Shown in pieces: positions 38,392-47,176 of a stretch of 52,389 nucleotides of DNA (its first letter is position 1; every line of letters starts with the position of its first letter). A program made the position numbers and the translations under genes. The notes under the pieces were generated by a model. That model was given only the letters and a program-made list of their open reading frames with translations. It was not told the DNA's origin and ran no database searches. This DNA comes from an uncultured Flavobacteriales bacterium (lineage in GTDB: Bacteria > Bacteroidota > Bacteroidia > Flavobacteriales > UBA7312), in assembly GCA_913048435.1 (NCBI GenBank), contig CAJWWC010000009.1, positions 1-52,389 on the forward strand. The letters run 5' to 3'.

Positions 38392-39657
38392 ATGAGTAAT
38401 AAAATAGCAATAATTGGACTCGGATATGTAGGAATTCCATTAGCAGTAGAATTTGGTAAATCTACTACTACAATTGGATTAGATATTGATAAAACAAGAA
38501 TAAGTGAATTAAAGTCAGGTTTCGATAGAACATTAGAAATTACGAAAGATCAACTGGAGTCATCAACGTATTTAACTTTTAGTACCGAAATAAACGATAC
38601 AGCAGATTGCAATATTTATATTATAACTGTACCTACTCCAATAAATAGTAAAAATCAGCCTGATTTATCACCCTTGTTGAATTCAAGTCAATCTGTTGGA
38701 AGTGTATTGAAAAAAGGTGATTTAGTTATTTATGAGTCAACTGTTTATCCAGGTGTTACAGAGGATGAATGTGTACCAATTTTAGAAGAAGTTTCAGGTC
38801 TAAAGTTTAATGTCGATTTTTATTGTGGATATAGCCCAGAACGTATCAATCCTGGAGATAAAGAAAAAACATTAACTAAAATTTTAAAAATAACTAGTGG
38901 CTCAACGCCCGAAACTGCTGATTTCGTAGACTCCTTGTATCAGACAATTATTACAGCCGGTACTTACAAAGCCCCATCAATAAAAGTAGCTGAGGCTGCT
39001 AAGGTCATTGAAAATACTCAGCGTGATGTGAACATTGCACTAGTTAATGAATTAGCTCTAATTTTTGATACAATGAATATTCCAACTAATGAAGTTCTTA
39101 AAGCTGCAGGTACAAAATGGAACTTCTTAAATTTTAAGCCAGGTTTAGTTGGCGGGCACTGTATCGGAGTTGATCCTTATTATCTTACCTTTAAAGCGGA
39201 AAAAATGGGTTATAAACCCAACCTTATTCTTTCTTCAAGAATAATTAATAATGGTATGTCAGCTTATATAGCAAAAAAAACAATTCGTTTTTTAGTTGAT
39301 TATGATAAAAAAATTAAGGATTCAAATATTCTAATTTTAGGATTAACATTTAAGGAAAATTGTCCAGACATCAGAAATACTAAAGTATTGGATATTATTG
39401 ATGAATTAGAAGACTACGGATGTTGTGTGGATATTTATGATCCTTGGGTAGATGATTCTGATCTTAAAGGTATATACAATAGAAAATTAATATCAAATCC
39501 GTTTGAATCTAAAACTAAGTATGATGCTATTTTAGTTTGTGTTTCTCATCATCAATTTGTAGATTTAAATTCAGATGATTATAATTCTATTTCAAATGAT
39601 AAACCAATTGTTATAGATATTAAAGGAATAGTTAATGAACCAACTTGGAGGCTGTAA
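38392..39657 (+). CDS. wbpA: UDP-N-acetylglucosamine 6-dehydrogenase (WbpA/TviB type)
   Basis: NAD-dependent, four-electron oxidation of a UDP-HexNAc to the uronic acid. It has the N-terminal Rossmann motif IIGLGYVGIPLAVEFG, the PTPIN segment, PERINPGDK, and the catalytic Cys257 in GGHCIGVDPYYL, with a C-terminal UDP-binding domain (GLTFKENCPDIRNTKV). The WbpA/TviB subgroup is preferred over UDP-glucose dehydrogenase because of the ILNPGDK-like PERINPGDKEKTL motif and the wbpB-wbpD-wbpE neighbours. Its TAA shares a base with the next ATG. Confidence 0.92.
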   Translation: MSNKIAIIGLGYVGIPLAVEFGKSTTTIGLDIDKTRISELKSGFDRTLEITKDQLESSTYLTFSTEINDTADCNIYIITVPTPINSKNQPDLSPLLNSSQSVGSVLKKGDLVIYESTVYPGVTEDECVPILEEVSGLKFNVDFYCGYSPERINPGDKEKTLTKILKITSGSTPETADFVDSLYQTIITAGTYKAPSIKVAEAAKVIENTQRDVNIALVNELALIFDTMNIPTNEVLKAAGTKWNFLNFKPGLVGGHCIGVDPYYLTFKAEKMGYKPNLILSSRIINNGMSAYIAKKTIRFLVDYDKKIKDSNILILGLTFKENCPDIRNTKVLDIIDELEDYGCCVDIYDPWVDDSDLKGIYNRKLISNPFESKTKYDAILVCVSHHQFVDLNSDDYNSISNDKPIVIDIKGIVNEPTWRL

Positions 39658-40595
39658 TGAAAAATTTCTCATTAATAGGCGCTGCTGGATATATTGCTAC
39701 TCGACATATGAGAGCTATCAAAGACACTGGGAATTCCTTAGTCGCGGCTCTGGATAGATTTGATAGTGTTGGAATTATTGATAGTTTTTTTCCTAACGCA
39801 GATTTTTTTACTGAACCTGAGCGGTTCGACAGACATATTTACAAACTAAAAAACTCATCAAATGCTATTGATTATATTAGTATTTGTTCTCCAAATTATT
39901 TACATGATGCTCACATAAGATTAGCTTTGCGTAATGGTGCACATGCTATTTGTGAGAAGCCATTGGTTTTAAATCCTTGGAATATTGATGCGTTGGAGCA
40001 AGTTGAGAAAGATTATGGAAAAAAAATAAACAATATATTACAACTCAGACTTCATCAATCCATTATATCTCTTAAAGAAAAAGTTGATAATGGGCCAAAA
40101 GATAAAATATATGATATTGATTTGAGTTATTTAACAAGTAGAGGTAACTGGTATTTTTCATCATGGAAGGGCGATAGCGCTAAATCTGGAGGTATTGCAA
40201 CAAATATTGGAATTCATTTTTTTGATATGTTAACTTGGATTTTTGGTGATGTTAAAGATAATATATGTCACTTATCACAAGATGACAGAGCTGCTGGCTT
40301 TTTAGAGTTACAAAGAGCTCGAGTAAGGTGGTTCTTGAGTGTTAACTATGATTTGATTCCTAAACATATTAAAGAAACAGGACAAAGGACCTATCGTTCC
40401 ATTAAAATTGAAGGTGAAGAGATAGAATTTAGTGGTGGATTCACAGATTTACATACTAAAAGTTATGAAGCTATACTCCAAGGAAATGGTTTTGGTTTAT
40501 CAGAAGCCAAAACGTCAATTGATATTGTACATAAAATAAGAAATTCTGAGCCCTTAGGTTTAAAGGGATATTATCATCCATTTTGTAAATTATGA
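39657..40595 (+). CDS. wbpB: UDP-GlcNAcA 3-dehydrogenase (WbpB-like, Gfo/Idh/MocA family)
   Basis: Oxidises C3 of UDP-GlcNAc uronic acid to give the 3-keto intermediate for WbpE. The N-terminal SLIGAAGYIATRHMRAIKDTGN is the nucleotide-binding fold, and ICEKPLVLNPWNID carries the Gfo/Idh EKP motif. The GGIATNIGIHFFDMLTWIFGD segment, with the conserved His, is the catalytic helix of this group. The start at 39657 overlaps the wbpA stop (TAATG); the upstream in-frame ATG at 39645 lies inside wbpA. It overlaps wbpD by 4 bases. Confidence 0.93.
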   Translation: MKNFSLIGAAGYIATRHMRAIKDTGNSLVAALDRFDSVGIIDSFFPNADFFTEPERFDRHIYKLKNSSNAIDYISICSPNYLHDAHIRLALRNGAHAICEKPLVLNPWNIDALEQVEKDYGKKINNILQLRLHQSIISLKEKVDNGPKDKIYDIDLSYLTSRGNWYFSSWKGDSAKSGGIATNIGIHFFDMLTWIFGDVKDNICHLSQDDRAAGFLELQRARVRWFLSVNYDLIPKHIKETGQRTYRSIKIEGEEIEFSGGFTDLHTKSYEAILQGNGFGLSEAKTSIDIVHKIRNSEPLGLKGYYHPFCKL

Positions 40596-41164
40596 GTGTA
40601 TTTATTCATCCTACATCTATTGTTGACGATAACGTTTTGATAGGGAATGACACCAAAATCTGGCATTTTTCTCATATACTTTCTGAAACATCCATTGGTG
40701 TACGTTGTTCATTTGGTCAAAATTGTGTAATCGGTCCAAGAGTTAAACTTGGTAACGGAGTAAAAGTTCAAAATAATGTTTCTATTTATGAAGGTGTCGA
40801 AGTCGAAGATGATGTATTTTTAGGACCTTCGATGGTTTTTACAAATGTGGTTAATCCAAGAAGTTTTATCATTCGTAAGCAAGAATTTAAAAAGACTCTA
40901 CTAAAGAAAGGATGTTCTATTGGAGCTAATGCTACAATTATTTGTGGACTGACTGTAGGAGAGTATGCTCTGATAGGAGCTGGTACTGTAGTTACAAGAG
41001 ATATAAAACCTTTTGAAATGGTCTATGGTGTTCCAGCTAAACATAAAGGTTGGGTTAGCATTGCGGGTAATAAACTTAATTTCAATGAAAATAATATAGC
41101 TGAAGATTCGTTTGATAATAGCAAATACAAACTTTCGAATAATTCAGTTAAACTAATTTATTAA
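40592..41164 (+). CDS. wbpD: UDP-2-acetamido-3-amino-glucuronate N-acetyltransferase (WbpD-like)
   Basis: A 190-residue left-handed beta-helix acetyltransferase with many hexapeptide repeats. It begins FIHPTSIVDDNVLIGNDTKIWHFSHI and contains GQNCVIGPRVKLGNGVKVQNNVSIYEGV and a loop with NPRSFIIRK. It puts an acetyl group on the 3-amino group made by WbpE. About 28 residues at the C-terminus lie beyond the helix (NKLNFNENNIAEDSF). The start overlaps wbpB by 4 bases and the stop is 2 bases from wbpE. Confidence 0.92.
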   Translation: MSVFIHPTSIVDDNVLIGNDTKIWHFSHILSETSIGVRCSFGQNCVIGPRVKLGNGVKVQNNVSIYEGVEVEDDVFLGPSMVFTNVVNPRSFIIRKQEFKKTLLKKGCSIGANATIICGLTVGEYALIGAGTVVTRDIKPFEMVYGVPAKHKGWVSIAGNKLNFNENNIAEDSFDNSKYKLSNNSVKLIY

Positions 41165-41166
41165 AC

Positions 41167-42252
41167 ATGAAAATTCCTTTTATTGATTTACAATCTCAGT
41201 ATCAATCTTATAAACATGAAATTGATTCAGCTATACATGCGGTGCTTGATACCTCTCAATATATTATGGGACCTGCTGTTAAAGAATTAGAGCTTAATTT
41301 AGCAAAGTATACAGGTGCTAAGCATGCTGTAGCATGTGCAAGTGGAACGGATGCACTTTTAATTGCATTATTAGCTATTGGAATTAAACCTGGGGATGAA
41401 ATTATTACGACACCATTTACATTTATTTCTACAAGTGAAGTGATAAGCCAATTAGGTGCTATCCCAGTTTTTGTTGATATAGAAGAGGATTCATACAATA
41501 TAAATGCACATGAAATTGAAGATAAGATTACCAATAGAACTAAAGCAATTATGCCCGTTTCTCTTTATGGACAGACTGCTGATATGGATTTGATAAATGA
41601 AATAGCCAATAGAAATAATTTGAAAGTAATAGAAGATGCTGCACAAAGTTTTGGTGCCACATATAATGGAAATAAAAGCTGTAACTTAAGTCATATAGGT
41701 TGCACTAGTTTTTTTCCATCGAAACCACTAGGCTGTTATGGTGATGGAGGTGCGTTATTCACTAGCGATGATAACTTTGCAGAAAAGGCAAGGCTATTTC
41801 TTGCTCATGGCTCTAAGCAAAGATATGTTCATGAAGTAATTGGTTTAAATGGTAGAATAGATACTATTCAAGCAGCTGTTGTAGGAGTGAAGCTTAAATA
41901 CTTCGATGATGAAGTTCAAAAAAGAAAAAGTATAGGAAATCGTTATATTAATTTACTTAGGGATAAACAGCTCAAACTACCTGTCATCAGGGAAGGTAGA
42001 ACTAGTGTTTTTGCCCAATTTACAGTGCAATCTGATAAAAGAGAGAAATTAATGTATCATCTTAAAAGTAAGGATGTACCTACAGCAATTCATTATCCGA
42101 CTCCATTACATTTACAAAAATGCTATAAGTCGTTAAATTATAAAGTTGGGGATTTCCCAATTTCAGAAAAGGCAGCTAAGGAGGTTTTTTCTTTGCCAAT
42201 GAGCCCATTTTTAACTGAAAAACAACAAACTTTTATTGTTGATTTATTTTAG
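41167..42252 (+). CDS. wbpE: UDP-2-acetamido-2-deoxy-3-oxo-glucuronate aminotransferase (WbpE-like)
   Basis: PLP-dependent DegT/DnrJ/EryC1/StrS aminotransferase of 361 residues. It begins IPFIDLQSQYQSYK. ASGTDALLIALLA binds the cofactor phosphate, EDAAQSFGATYNG carries the PLP-nitrogen Asp, and Lys186 in FFPSKPLGCYGDGGA is the Schiff-base lysine. With WbpA, WbpB and WbpD it completes UDP-GlcNAc(3NAc)A formation. The P. gingivalis relative is PorR, needed for A-LPS. A hairpin separates its stop from the flippase gene. Confidence 0.94.
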   Translation: MKIPFIDLQSQYQSYKHEIDSAIHAVLDTSQYIMGPAVKELELNLAKYTGAKHAVACASGTDALLIALLAIGIKPGDEIITTPFTFISTSEVISQLGAIPVFVDIEEDSYNINAHEIEDKITNRTKAIMPVSLYGQTADMDLINEIANRNNLKVIEDAAQSFGATYNGNKSCNLSHIGCTSFFPSKPLGCYGDGGALFTSDDNFAEKARLFLAHGSKQRYVHEVIGLNGRIDTIQAAVVGVKLKYFDDEVQKRKSIGNRYINLLRDKQLKLPVIREGRTSVFAQFTVQSDKREKLMYHLKSKDVPTAIHYPTPLHLQKCYKSLNYKVGDFPISEKAAKEVFSLPMSPFLTEKQQTFIVDLF

Positions 42253-42255
42253 ATG

Positions 42256-42279
42256 GGTTAAATCTTTTAGTATTTAACC
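42256..42279. repeat. Perfect 8-bp hairpin immediately before a flippase start codon
   Basis: GGTTAAAT (42256-42263) pairs with ATTTAACC (42272-42279) around an 8-base loop. It fills almost the whole gap between the wbpE stop and the ATG at 42281, and lacks a T tract, so translational control is more likely than termination. Confidence 0.55.
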
Positions 42280-42280
42280 T

Positions 42281-43546
42281 ATGGTGAATTTTAAGACAGA
42301 CTTTAAAGACTCCGTATTCTACAAGAATATATTTATCCTTTTAAAGGGTTCTGTTTTAGCTCAGCTAATTCCCTTAATAATATCACCCTTTATAACTCGA
42401 TTATACTCTCCTAAAGAGCTAGGTGTATTATCCTTATTTGCATCTATCTCAGTTATTTTAGGTTCAGTTGTAAATGGACGATATGAACAAGCACTAGTGT
42501 TGATTAAAACTGAGAACGAAGCTAAGCATTTAACTATACTGTCTTTGCTTATAAGTCTTATTGTTAGTTTTATCCTTTTTTTATTCTTTATTTTTTTTCA
42601 GCCTTATTTACTTGATTTTTTTAATGAACCAGATTTAGCCTTTTGGATTTATTTAATTCCTGTTGTGGTATTTTCAATAGGAGCATTTAACACTTTGAAT
42701 TATTATGAATTAAGAAAAAAGAACTTTAAAAAGATATCTAATTCTGAAATTTATCGTTCAACTTCTTTTGCAGCTATTCAATTAAGTTTTCCATTAGTAA
42801 AATCAGGACTATTTGGTTTAATGATTGGAAAGATAATATCCTCTTTGATAGCTCCTTTTTATTTATGGAAAATTTCAAAATTTGAAATAGGTAAAGTGAA
42901 TACCTCTTTGCTATTAATTCTAGCTAAAAGGTTCATTGATTTTCCGAAATACACCAATTTTTCAATATTATTAAATAACATAAGTGTAAATGCAATAAAC
43001 TTGCTAATACCTGTTCTATATTCGACCTCATTATTAGGGCTCTATTCATTAATGTATAAAGTTTTAGCGGCTCCTTTTGCTTTTTTAGGTACTACTATCA
43101 ATCAAGTTTTTTTGGAAGATGCTGTTCGTCAAAAGAACGAATTAGGACAAGCATATAAGCTAACAAAACGAATAATAATACAATTGACACTTATATCTGT
43201 CATATTTTTTGGGACAGCTTATTTTATAGTCGAAGATGTTTTTGCCTTTGTTTTTGGTGAAGATTGGAGAATGTCAGGGGTTTATGCTAAGTATTTGATA
43301 CCTTTTTTTGTGTTCAAATTTATTGCCTCTCCTTTGACAAGCATTCATACTGCATTTGAGAAACAAAAATTAAGTTTCACATTGCAATTGATTATGTTTG
43401 TCTTATCTATGGGGAGTTTATTGTATGCACATATTAATTTGTTAATTTTTGAGCATTATTTACTGTTGTTTAGTTTCTTCATGTCAATTTTTTATATTTT
43501 CAGAATTGCAATAATTTTAAGAATTTCAAAAAATAATATGAGTTAG
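42281..43546 (+). CDS. Polysaccharide flippase, first copy (Wzx-like, MOP superfamily)
   Basis: 421 residues with about 12 predicted membrane helices. The opening NIFILLKGSVLAQLIPLIISPFITRLYSPKELGVLSLF is the usual polysaccharide-export start, followed by the conserved NGRYEQALVL. It would flip a lipid-linked oligosaccharide across the inner membrane. It differs clearly from the next gene, which has its own distinct N-terminus. The start codon lies just after a hairpin. Confidence 0.87.
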   Translation: MVNFKTDFKDSVFYKNIFILLKGSVLAQLIPLIISPFITRLYSPKELGVLSLFASISVILGSVVNGRYEQALVLIKTENEAKHLTILSLLISLIVSFILFLFFIFFQPYLLDFFNEPDLAFWIYLIPVVVFSIGAFNTLNYYELRKKNFKKISNSEIYRSTSFAAIQLSFPLVKSGLFGLMIGKIISSLIAPFYLWKISKFEIGKVNTSLLLILAKRFIDFPKYTNFSILLNNISVNAINLLIPVLYSTSLLGLYSLMYKVLAAPFAFLGTTINQVFLEDAVRQKNELGQAYKLTKRIIIQLTLISVIFFGTAYFIVEDVFAFVFGEDWRMSGVYAKYLIPFFVFKFIASPLTSIHTAFEKQKLSFTLQLIMFVLSMGSLLYAHINLLIFEHYLLLFSFFMSIFYIFRIAIILRISKNNMS

Positions 43547-43547
43547 T

Positions 43548-44861
43548 ATGAGTAAAGGCGTATTCTATAATTCATTTTTGACAGTCATTAGACAAGTTTT
43601 AAGCATAATTTTTGGTTTGTTCGCAATGATTATAATTGCTAGAGTACTGGGTAGCTCTGGACAAGGACAATATACACTAGCAATACTTCTGCCTAACTTG
43701 CTTTACACATTATTAAACTCTGGTTTATCTGTTTCAACAGTATTTTATATCGGTCAAAAAAAATATTCTGATTGTCAAATTTACTCCACTAATTTATTTA
43801 CATCCTCATTATTAAGTATTGCATCAATTTTTATTGGCTTAATAATTATATTTTTTTTTAAAGGTTATTTTTTTGAAAGTTTGACTGTAAAGTTGTTGTT
43901 ATACACTTTACTCATAATACCACTTTTATTCACTCAAAAAAATCTTCAAACTATTTTTCAAGGAAAAGAAGATTTTGAGAAATTTAATATGATTGTCATA
44001 CTCAATCAATTAGGCCTATTACTTTTTGCTATACTTTTTGTTTTAGTACTAGACATGGGAGTTTTTGGTGCTGTTTTGAGTTTTGCTATGTCACAATTGT
44101 TAATGTTATTAGCTTCTTTTTATTTTTTAAAGGCTTATTACAACCTGTTACTTCCTAATCAAGTATCCATGAATTATGCTAAGGATAGTTTTATCTTTGG
44201 ATTAAAGGGGCATATAAGTAATGTTTTATCCTTCATTAATTACAGGATTGATATTTTTATTTTAGCTTATTTTTTAGATGACATAGCTGTTGGCCTTTAC
44301 TCTGTTGCAGTTTTAATTTCAGAACGAATATGGCTAGTCTCTCAATCTGTTTCTTCAGTTTTATTCGCAAGAGTAGCTAATTTGTCAGATGATGTAGAAC
44401 GAAATAAATTTACATCATTAGCATCCAGAAATACCTTGCTGATAACATTTGTTGGGGGTCTAATTTTGGCTTTAGTTAGTCATTGGTTTATAAATTTATT
44501 TTTTGGAGAATCATATTCGCAGAGTGTAATTCCATTTTTATATTTGATTCCTGGTGTAGTTATATTTTCAATGAGTAAAGTATTAGCTAATGACTTCATA
44601 GGTCGAGGATATCCAGAAATAAACACCTACATTGCGTTTGTCACAGCATTATGCAACTTAGGGCTAAATTTTTGGCTTATTCCAAAATATGGTATTAAAG
44701 GAGCAGCAATAGCTACAACTTCATCTTACCTATTAGACGCTCTGATGAAGTCATGCTACTTTTCATTCAAGAATAATATCTCATTTAGTGAGTTTTATAT
44801 CATTAAATTGTCCGATTTGACATTGTATAAAAATCAAATTAATAAATACTTAAAAAGATAA
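43548..44861 (+). CDS. Polysaccharide flippase, second copy (Wzx-like, MOP superfamily)
   Basis: 437 residues with about 12-14 predicted membrane helices. It starts MSKGVFYNSFLTVIRQVLSIIFGLFAMIIIARVLGSSGQGQYTLAI, including the ARVLG-GxGQY motif common to Wzx and teichuronic or exopolysaccharide flippases. One base separates it from the first flippase. Which of the two carries the main O-unit cannot be told from sequence. Confidence 0.87.
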   Translation: MSKGVFYNSFLTVIRQVLSIIFGLFAMIIIARVLGSSGQGQYTLAILLPNLLYTLLNSGLSVSTVFYIGQKKYSDCQIYSTNLFTSSLLSIASIFIGLIIIFFFKGYFFESLTVKLLLYTLLIIPLLFTQKNLQTIFQGKEDFEKFNMIVILNQLGLLLFAILFVLVLDMGVFGAVLSFAMSQLLMLLASFYFLKAYYNLLLPNQVSMNYAKDSFIFGLKGHISNVLSFINYRIDIFILAYFLDDIAVGLYSVAVLISERIWLVSQSVSSVLFARVANLSDDVERNKFTSLASRNTLLITFVGGLILALVSHWFINLFFGESYSQSVIPFLYLIPGVVIFSMSKVLANDFIGRGYPEINTYIAFVTALCNLGLNFWLIPKYGIKGAAIATTSSYLLDALMKSCYFSFKNNISFSEFYIIKLSDLTLYKNQINKYLKR

Positions 44862-44862
44862 C

Positions 44863-45984
44863 ATGCACATTTTACTTTTGACATCTTCCTATAAAAGTAA
44901 ATTTAATACAGTTAGCGCATTATTTTTTAGAGACCAAGCATTAGCATTGAAAAATAATGAAATGCAAGTTGGTGTGATTTGCCCTTTACCAATATCTCTT
45001 AAGGCAGTATGGCAAAGAAAATCCATTAACTTTAATGATGAAGAGTATAATGACAATGGTATTTATACACATGTGAGTCCTTTTTTGTCGATACCTAAGT
45101 GGTTTGAGAGGAGCCAAAAAATCAGGCTTAGTATAGGTCAGCAAATGTTTAAAAAATACATTGCCAATAATGGTAAGCCAGATATTGTTCATGTTCATTC
45201 TTTTTTAATAGGAGAATTAGCACTTTGGATTAAAGAAAACTATTCAATACCTTTTGTAATAACAGAACATTCATCAGGATTTTCTAGAAAAATATACTCT
45301 CAAAAAACAGTAAATTTTTCTAAAAAAGTTTTTGTAAATAGTAAAGCTTGTATTGCTGTAAGCGAGTCATTGTGCAATTTTATGTCAGATTTATTTAAAG
45401 TGCCCTTCAAATATATACCTAATTTAGTAGACACATCTTTTTTTACACTTAAACAGAAAAGTTATAGTGACGATTTTACTTTTTTAAATATTGGTCATTT
45501 AGATAAAAAGAAAAATCAAGCTGAATTAATAAGAGCATTTTCTAATCAGTTTAAGAATAAATATAAATATCGATTAAATATTGTTGGTCAAGGTACTGAA
45601 TTTGAAACTCTCAATAATTTAATTGATGATTTGGAAGTTCATGATCAAGTTCATTTATTAGGCAAGAAATCACGAGAAGAAGTGAAAGACATTATACATA
45701 ACTCTGATTGTTTTGTATTAGCCAGTAAATATGAAACATTTGGAGTAGTATTAATAGAAGCCATGGCTTGTGGATTATCAGTTTTATCCACCAAATCGGG
45801 TGGACCTGAGTCTATTATAGTTAATGATGCACTTGGCATATTATGTAAACATGAGGAATTAGAAAAAGGATTGATAGAGATAACAGAAACGAAGTTTGAT
45901 TCTAAACTTATAAGAGATTATGTTATAGATCATTTTTCTGAAGATATTATAGCAAATAAGTTAATTCAGATTTACAATGACTAG
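44863..45984 (+). CDS. Family 4 glycosyltransferase
   Basis: 373 residues with GT-B architecture. The N-terminal domain includes VHVHSFLIGELALW and ITEHSSGFSRK. The C-terminal GT4 domain has FLNIGHLDKKKNQAELIRAF, the VHLLGKKSREEVKDII segment and the catalytic EX7E region ASKYETFGVVLIEAMACGLSVL. It is a cytoplasmic, membrane-associated enzyme that adds one sugar to the growing lipid-linked unit; the sugar is not predictable. It overlaps the next gene by 8 bases. Confidence 0.9.
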   Translation: MHILLLTSSYKSKFNTVSALFFRDQALALKNNEMQVGVICPLPISLKAVWQRKSINFNDEEYNDNGIYTHVSPFLSIPKWFERSQKIRLSIGQQMFKKYIANNGKPDIVHVHSFLIGELALWIKENYSIPFVITEHSSGFSRKIYSQKTVNFSKKVFVNSKACIAVSESLCNFMSDLFKVPFKYIPNLVDTSFFTLKQKSYSDDFTFLNIGHLDKKKNQAELIRAFSNQFKNKYKYRLNIVGQGTEFETLNNLIDDLEVHDQVHLLGKKSREEVKDIIHNSDCFVLASKYETFGVVLIEAMACGLSVLSTKSGGPESIIVNDALGILCKHEELEKGLIEITETKFDSKLIRDYVIDHFSEDIIANKLIQIYND

Positions 45985-47173
45985 TTCAAGTCACTTTACT
46001 GAAAATTTCATAATTGTACTAATTATTACGTCAATCTTTTTTCCAACCATACCAATTGGAATTGACATTAGGATTGACGATTTAATTGCACTTTTTTTAA
46101 TTCCTTTGTTGATAACGGTAAGACCTAATTTTAAAATAAACAGATTAGTTATTTCTTACTCATTAATCCTCTTTCTGTTCTTCTTATCGATACTTTTTGG
46201 CTATTTGTACCTTGGTGTTCCACATTCTATTCGAGATTTAAACGAGTTTGTTAGAGTATTAAAACCTTTCTTAATTATAATAGCAGTAAGTTATTGTGAT
46301 TCAGAAAAGCTATTAAGAAAAATTCATTCTTTTTTTAAATATGGTGCGTTATTTATAATTCTTATTGGTTTTTTGGAATTTTTTAATTTTCCTGGCTTCA
46401 GAAAATTCATCTCAATTATTTTTACCGGTTTTAGCTTTGAAAAATTAGATAGAGTTAGAATTGTGCTTACAGCTGGGAATCCAAATGTTGCAGCAGGCCT
46501 TGTTACCTTTTTTGTGATATATATTCTTCAAGAAATGTTAATGACTAACAAAAGATTTATTAACAGTATTTTATTGTCATTATTAGTCATTATATTGTTG
46601 ATGACATCATCAAGAACGTCAATCATTGTATTTGTTGTTATACTATTTGCAAGCTTATTATATCACTTTCAAAACAATAGGTTTTTTGCTTTTATGATAT
46701 TGGCTTTGTGTGTAGCTATAGTTTTACCAATTATACAATATTTTGATTATTTAGTTATTGGATTTAGCACTTTTAGTGAAGGAGAAAATACTTCAATGCT
46801 TTTGAGATATCAACAATGGGCTGAAGCATTCAATTTATTTTTAAAATCACCTTTCATTGGTTGGGGCCCTGCAAAAGAAATTCATACAACTATTGTTGAT
46901 AACGAGCACTTATTATTGTTGAGACGTTATGGCATTTTGGGATATCTAGCTGTTATGAATTTTATTTTTGGGTTCATTTGGGTTCTTTTTAGAAAAAGAA
47001 GAAAGTTCAGTTCAATAAATTTATTTCACAAACGTATCGCATTAACTTCATTATTTTCTTGTTTAATGATTTTTATATTAATGATAACTAATAACTTTTT
47101 TTCGGGATATCAATTAATGCCGTTATTTGTTGTTATGATAACTTTAGTTGAAAATAAATTGAATACTGTTTAA
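45977..47173 (+). CDS. O-antigen polymerase/ligase-like membrane protein, first copy
   Basis: 398 residues with about 10-12 predicted membrane helices and an O-antigen ligase/polymerase (Wzy_C) signature. A periplasmic loop has RYQQWAEAFNLFLKSPFIGWGPAKEIH followed by VDNEHLLLLRRYGILGYLA, with the conserved His near the loop end. It may be the Wzy polymerase or a ligase; the two are hard to separate without a tree. It sits 3 bases before a second protein of the same kind. Confidence 0.85.
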   Translation: MTSSSHFTENFIIVLIITSIFFPTIPIGIDIRIDDLIALFLIPLLITVRPNFKINRLVISYSLILFLFFLSILFGYLYLGVPHSIRDLNEFVRVLKPFLIIIAVSYCDSEKLLRKIHSFFKYGALFIILIGFLEFFNFPGFRKFISIIFTGFSFEKLDRVRIVLTAGNPNVAAGLVTFFVIYILQEMLMTNKRFINSILLSLLVIILLMTSSRTSIIVFVVILFASLLYHFQNNRFFAFMILALCVAIVLPIIQYFDYLVIGFSTFSEGENTSMLLRYQQWAEAFNLFLKSPFIGWGPAKEIHTTIVDNEHLLLLRRYGILGYLAVMNFIFGFIWVLFRKRRKFSSINLFHKRIALTSLFSCLMIFILMITNNFFSGYQLMPLFVVMITLVENKLNTV

Positions 47174-47176
47174 ACG

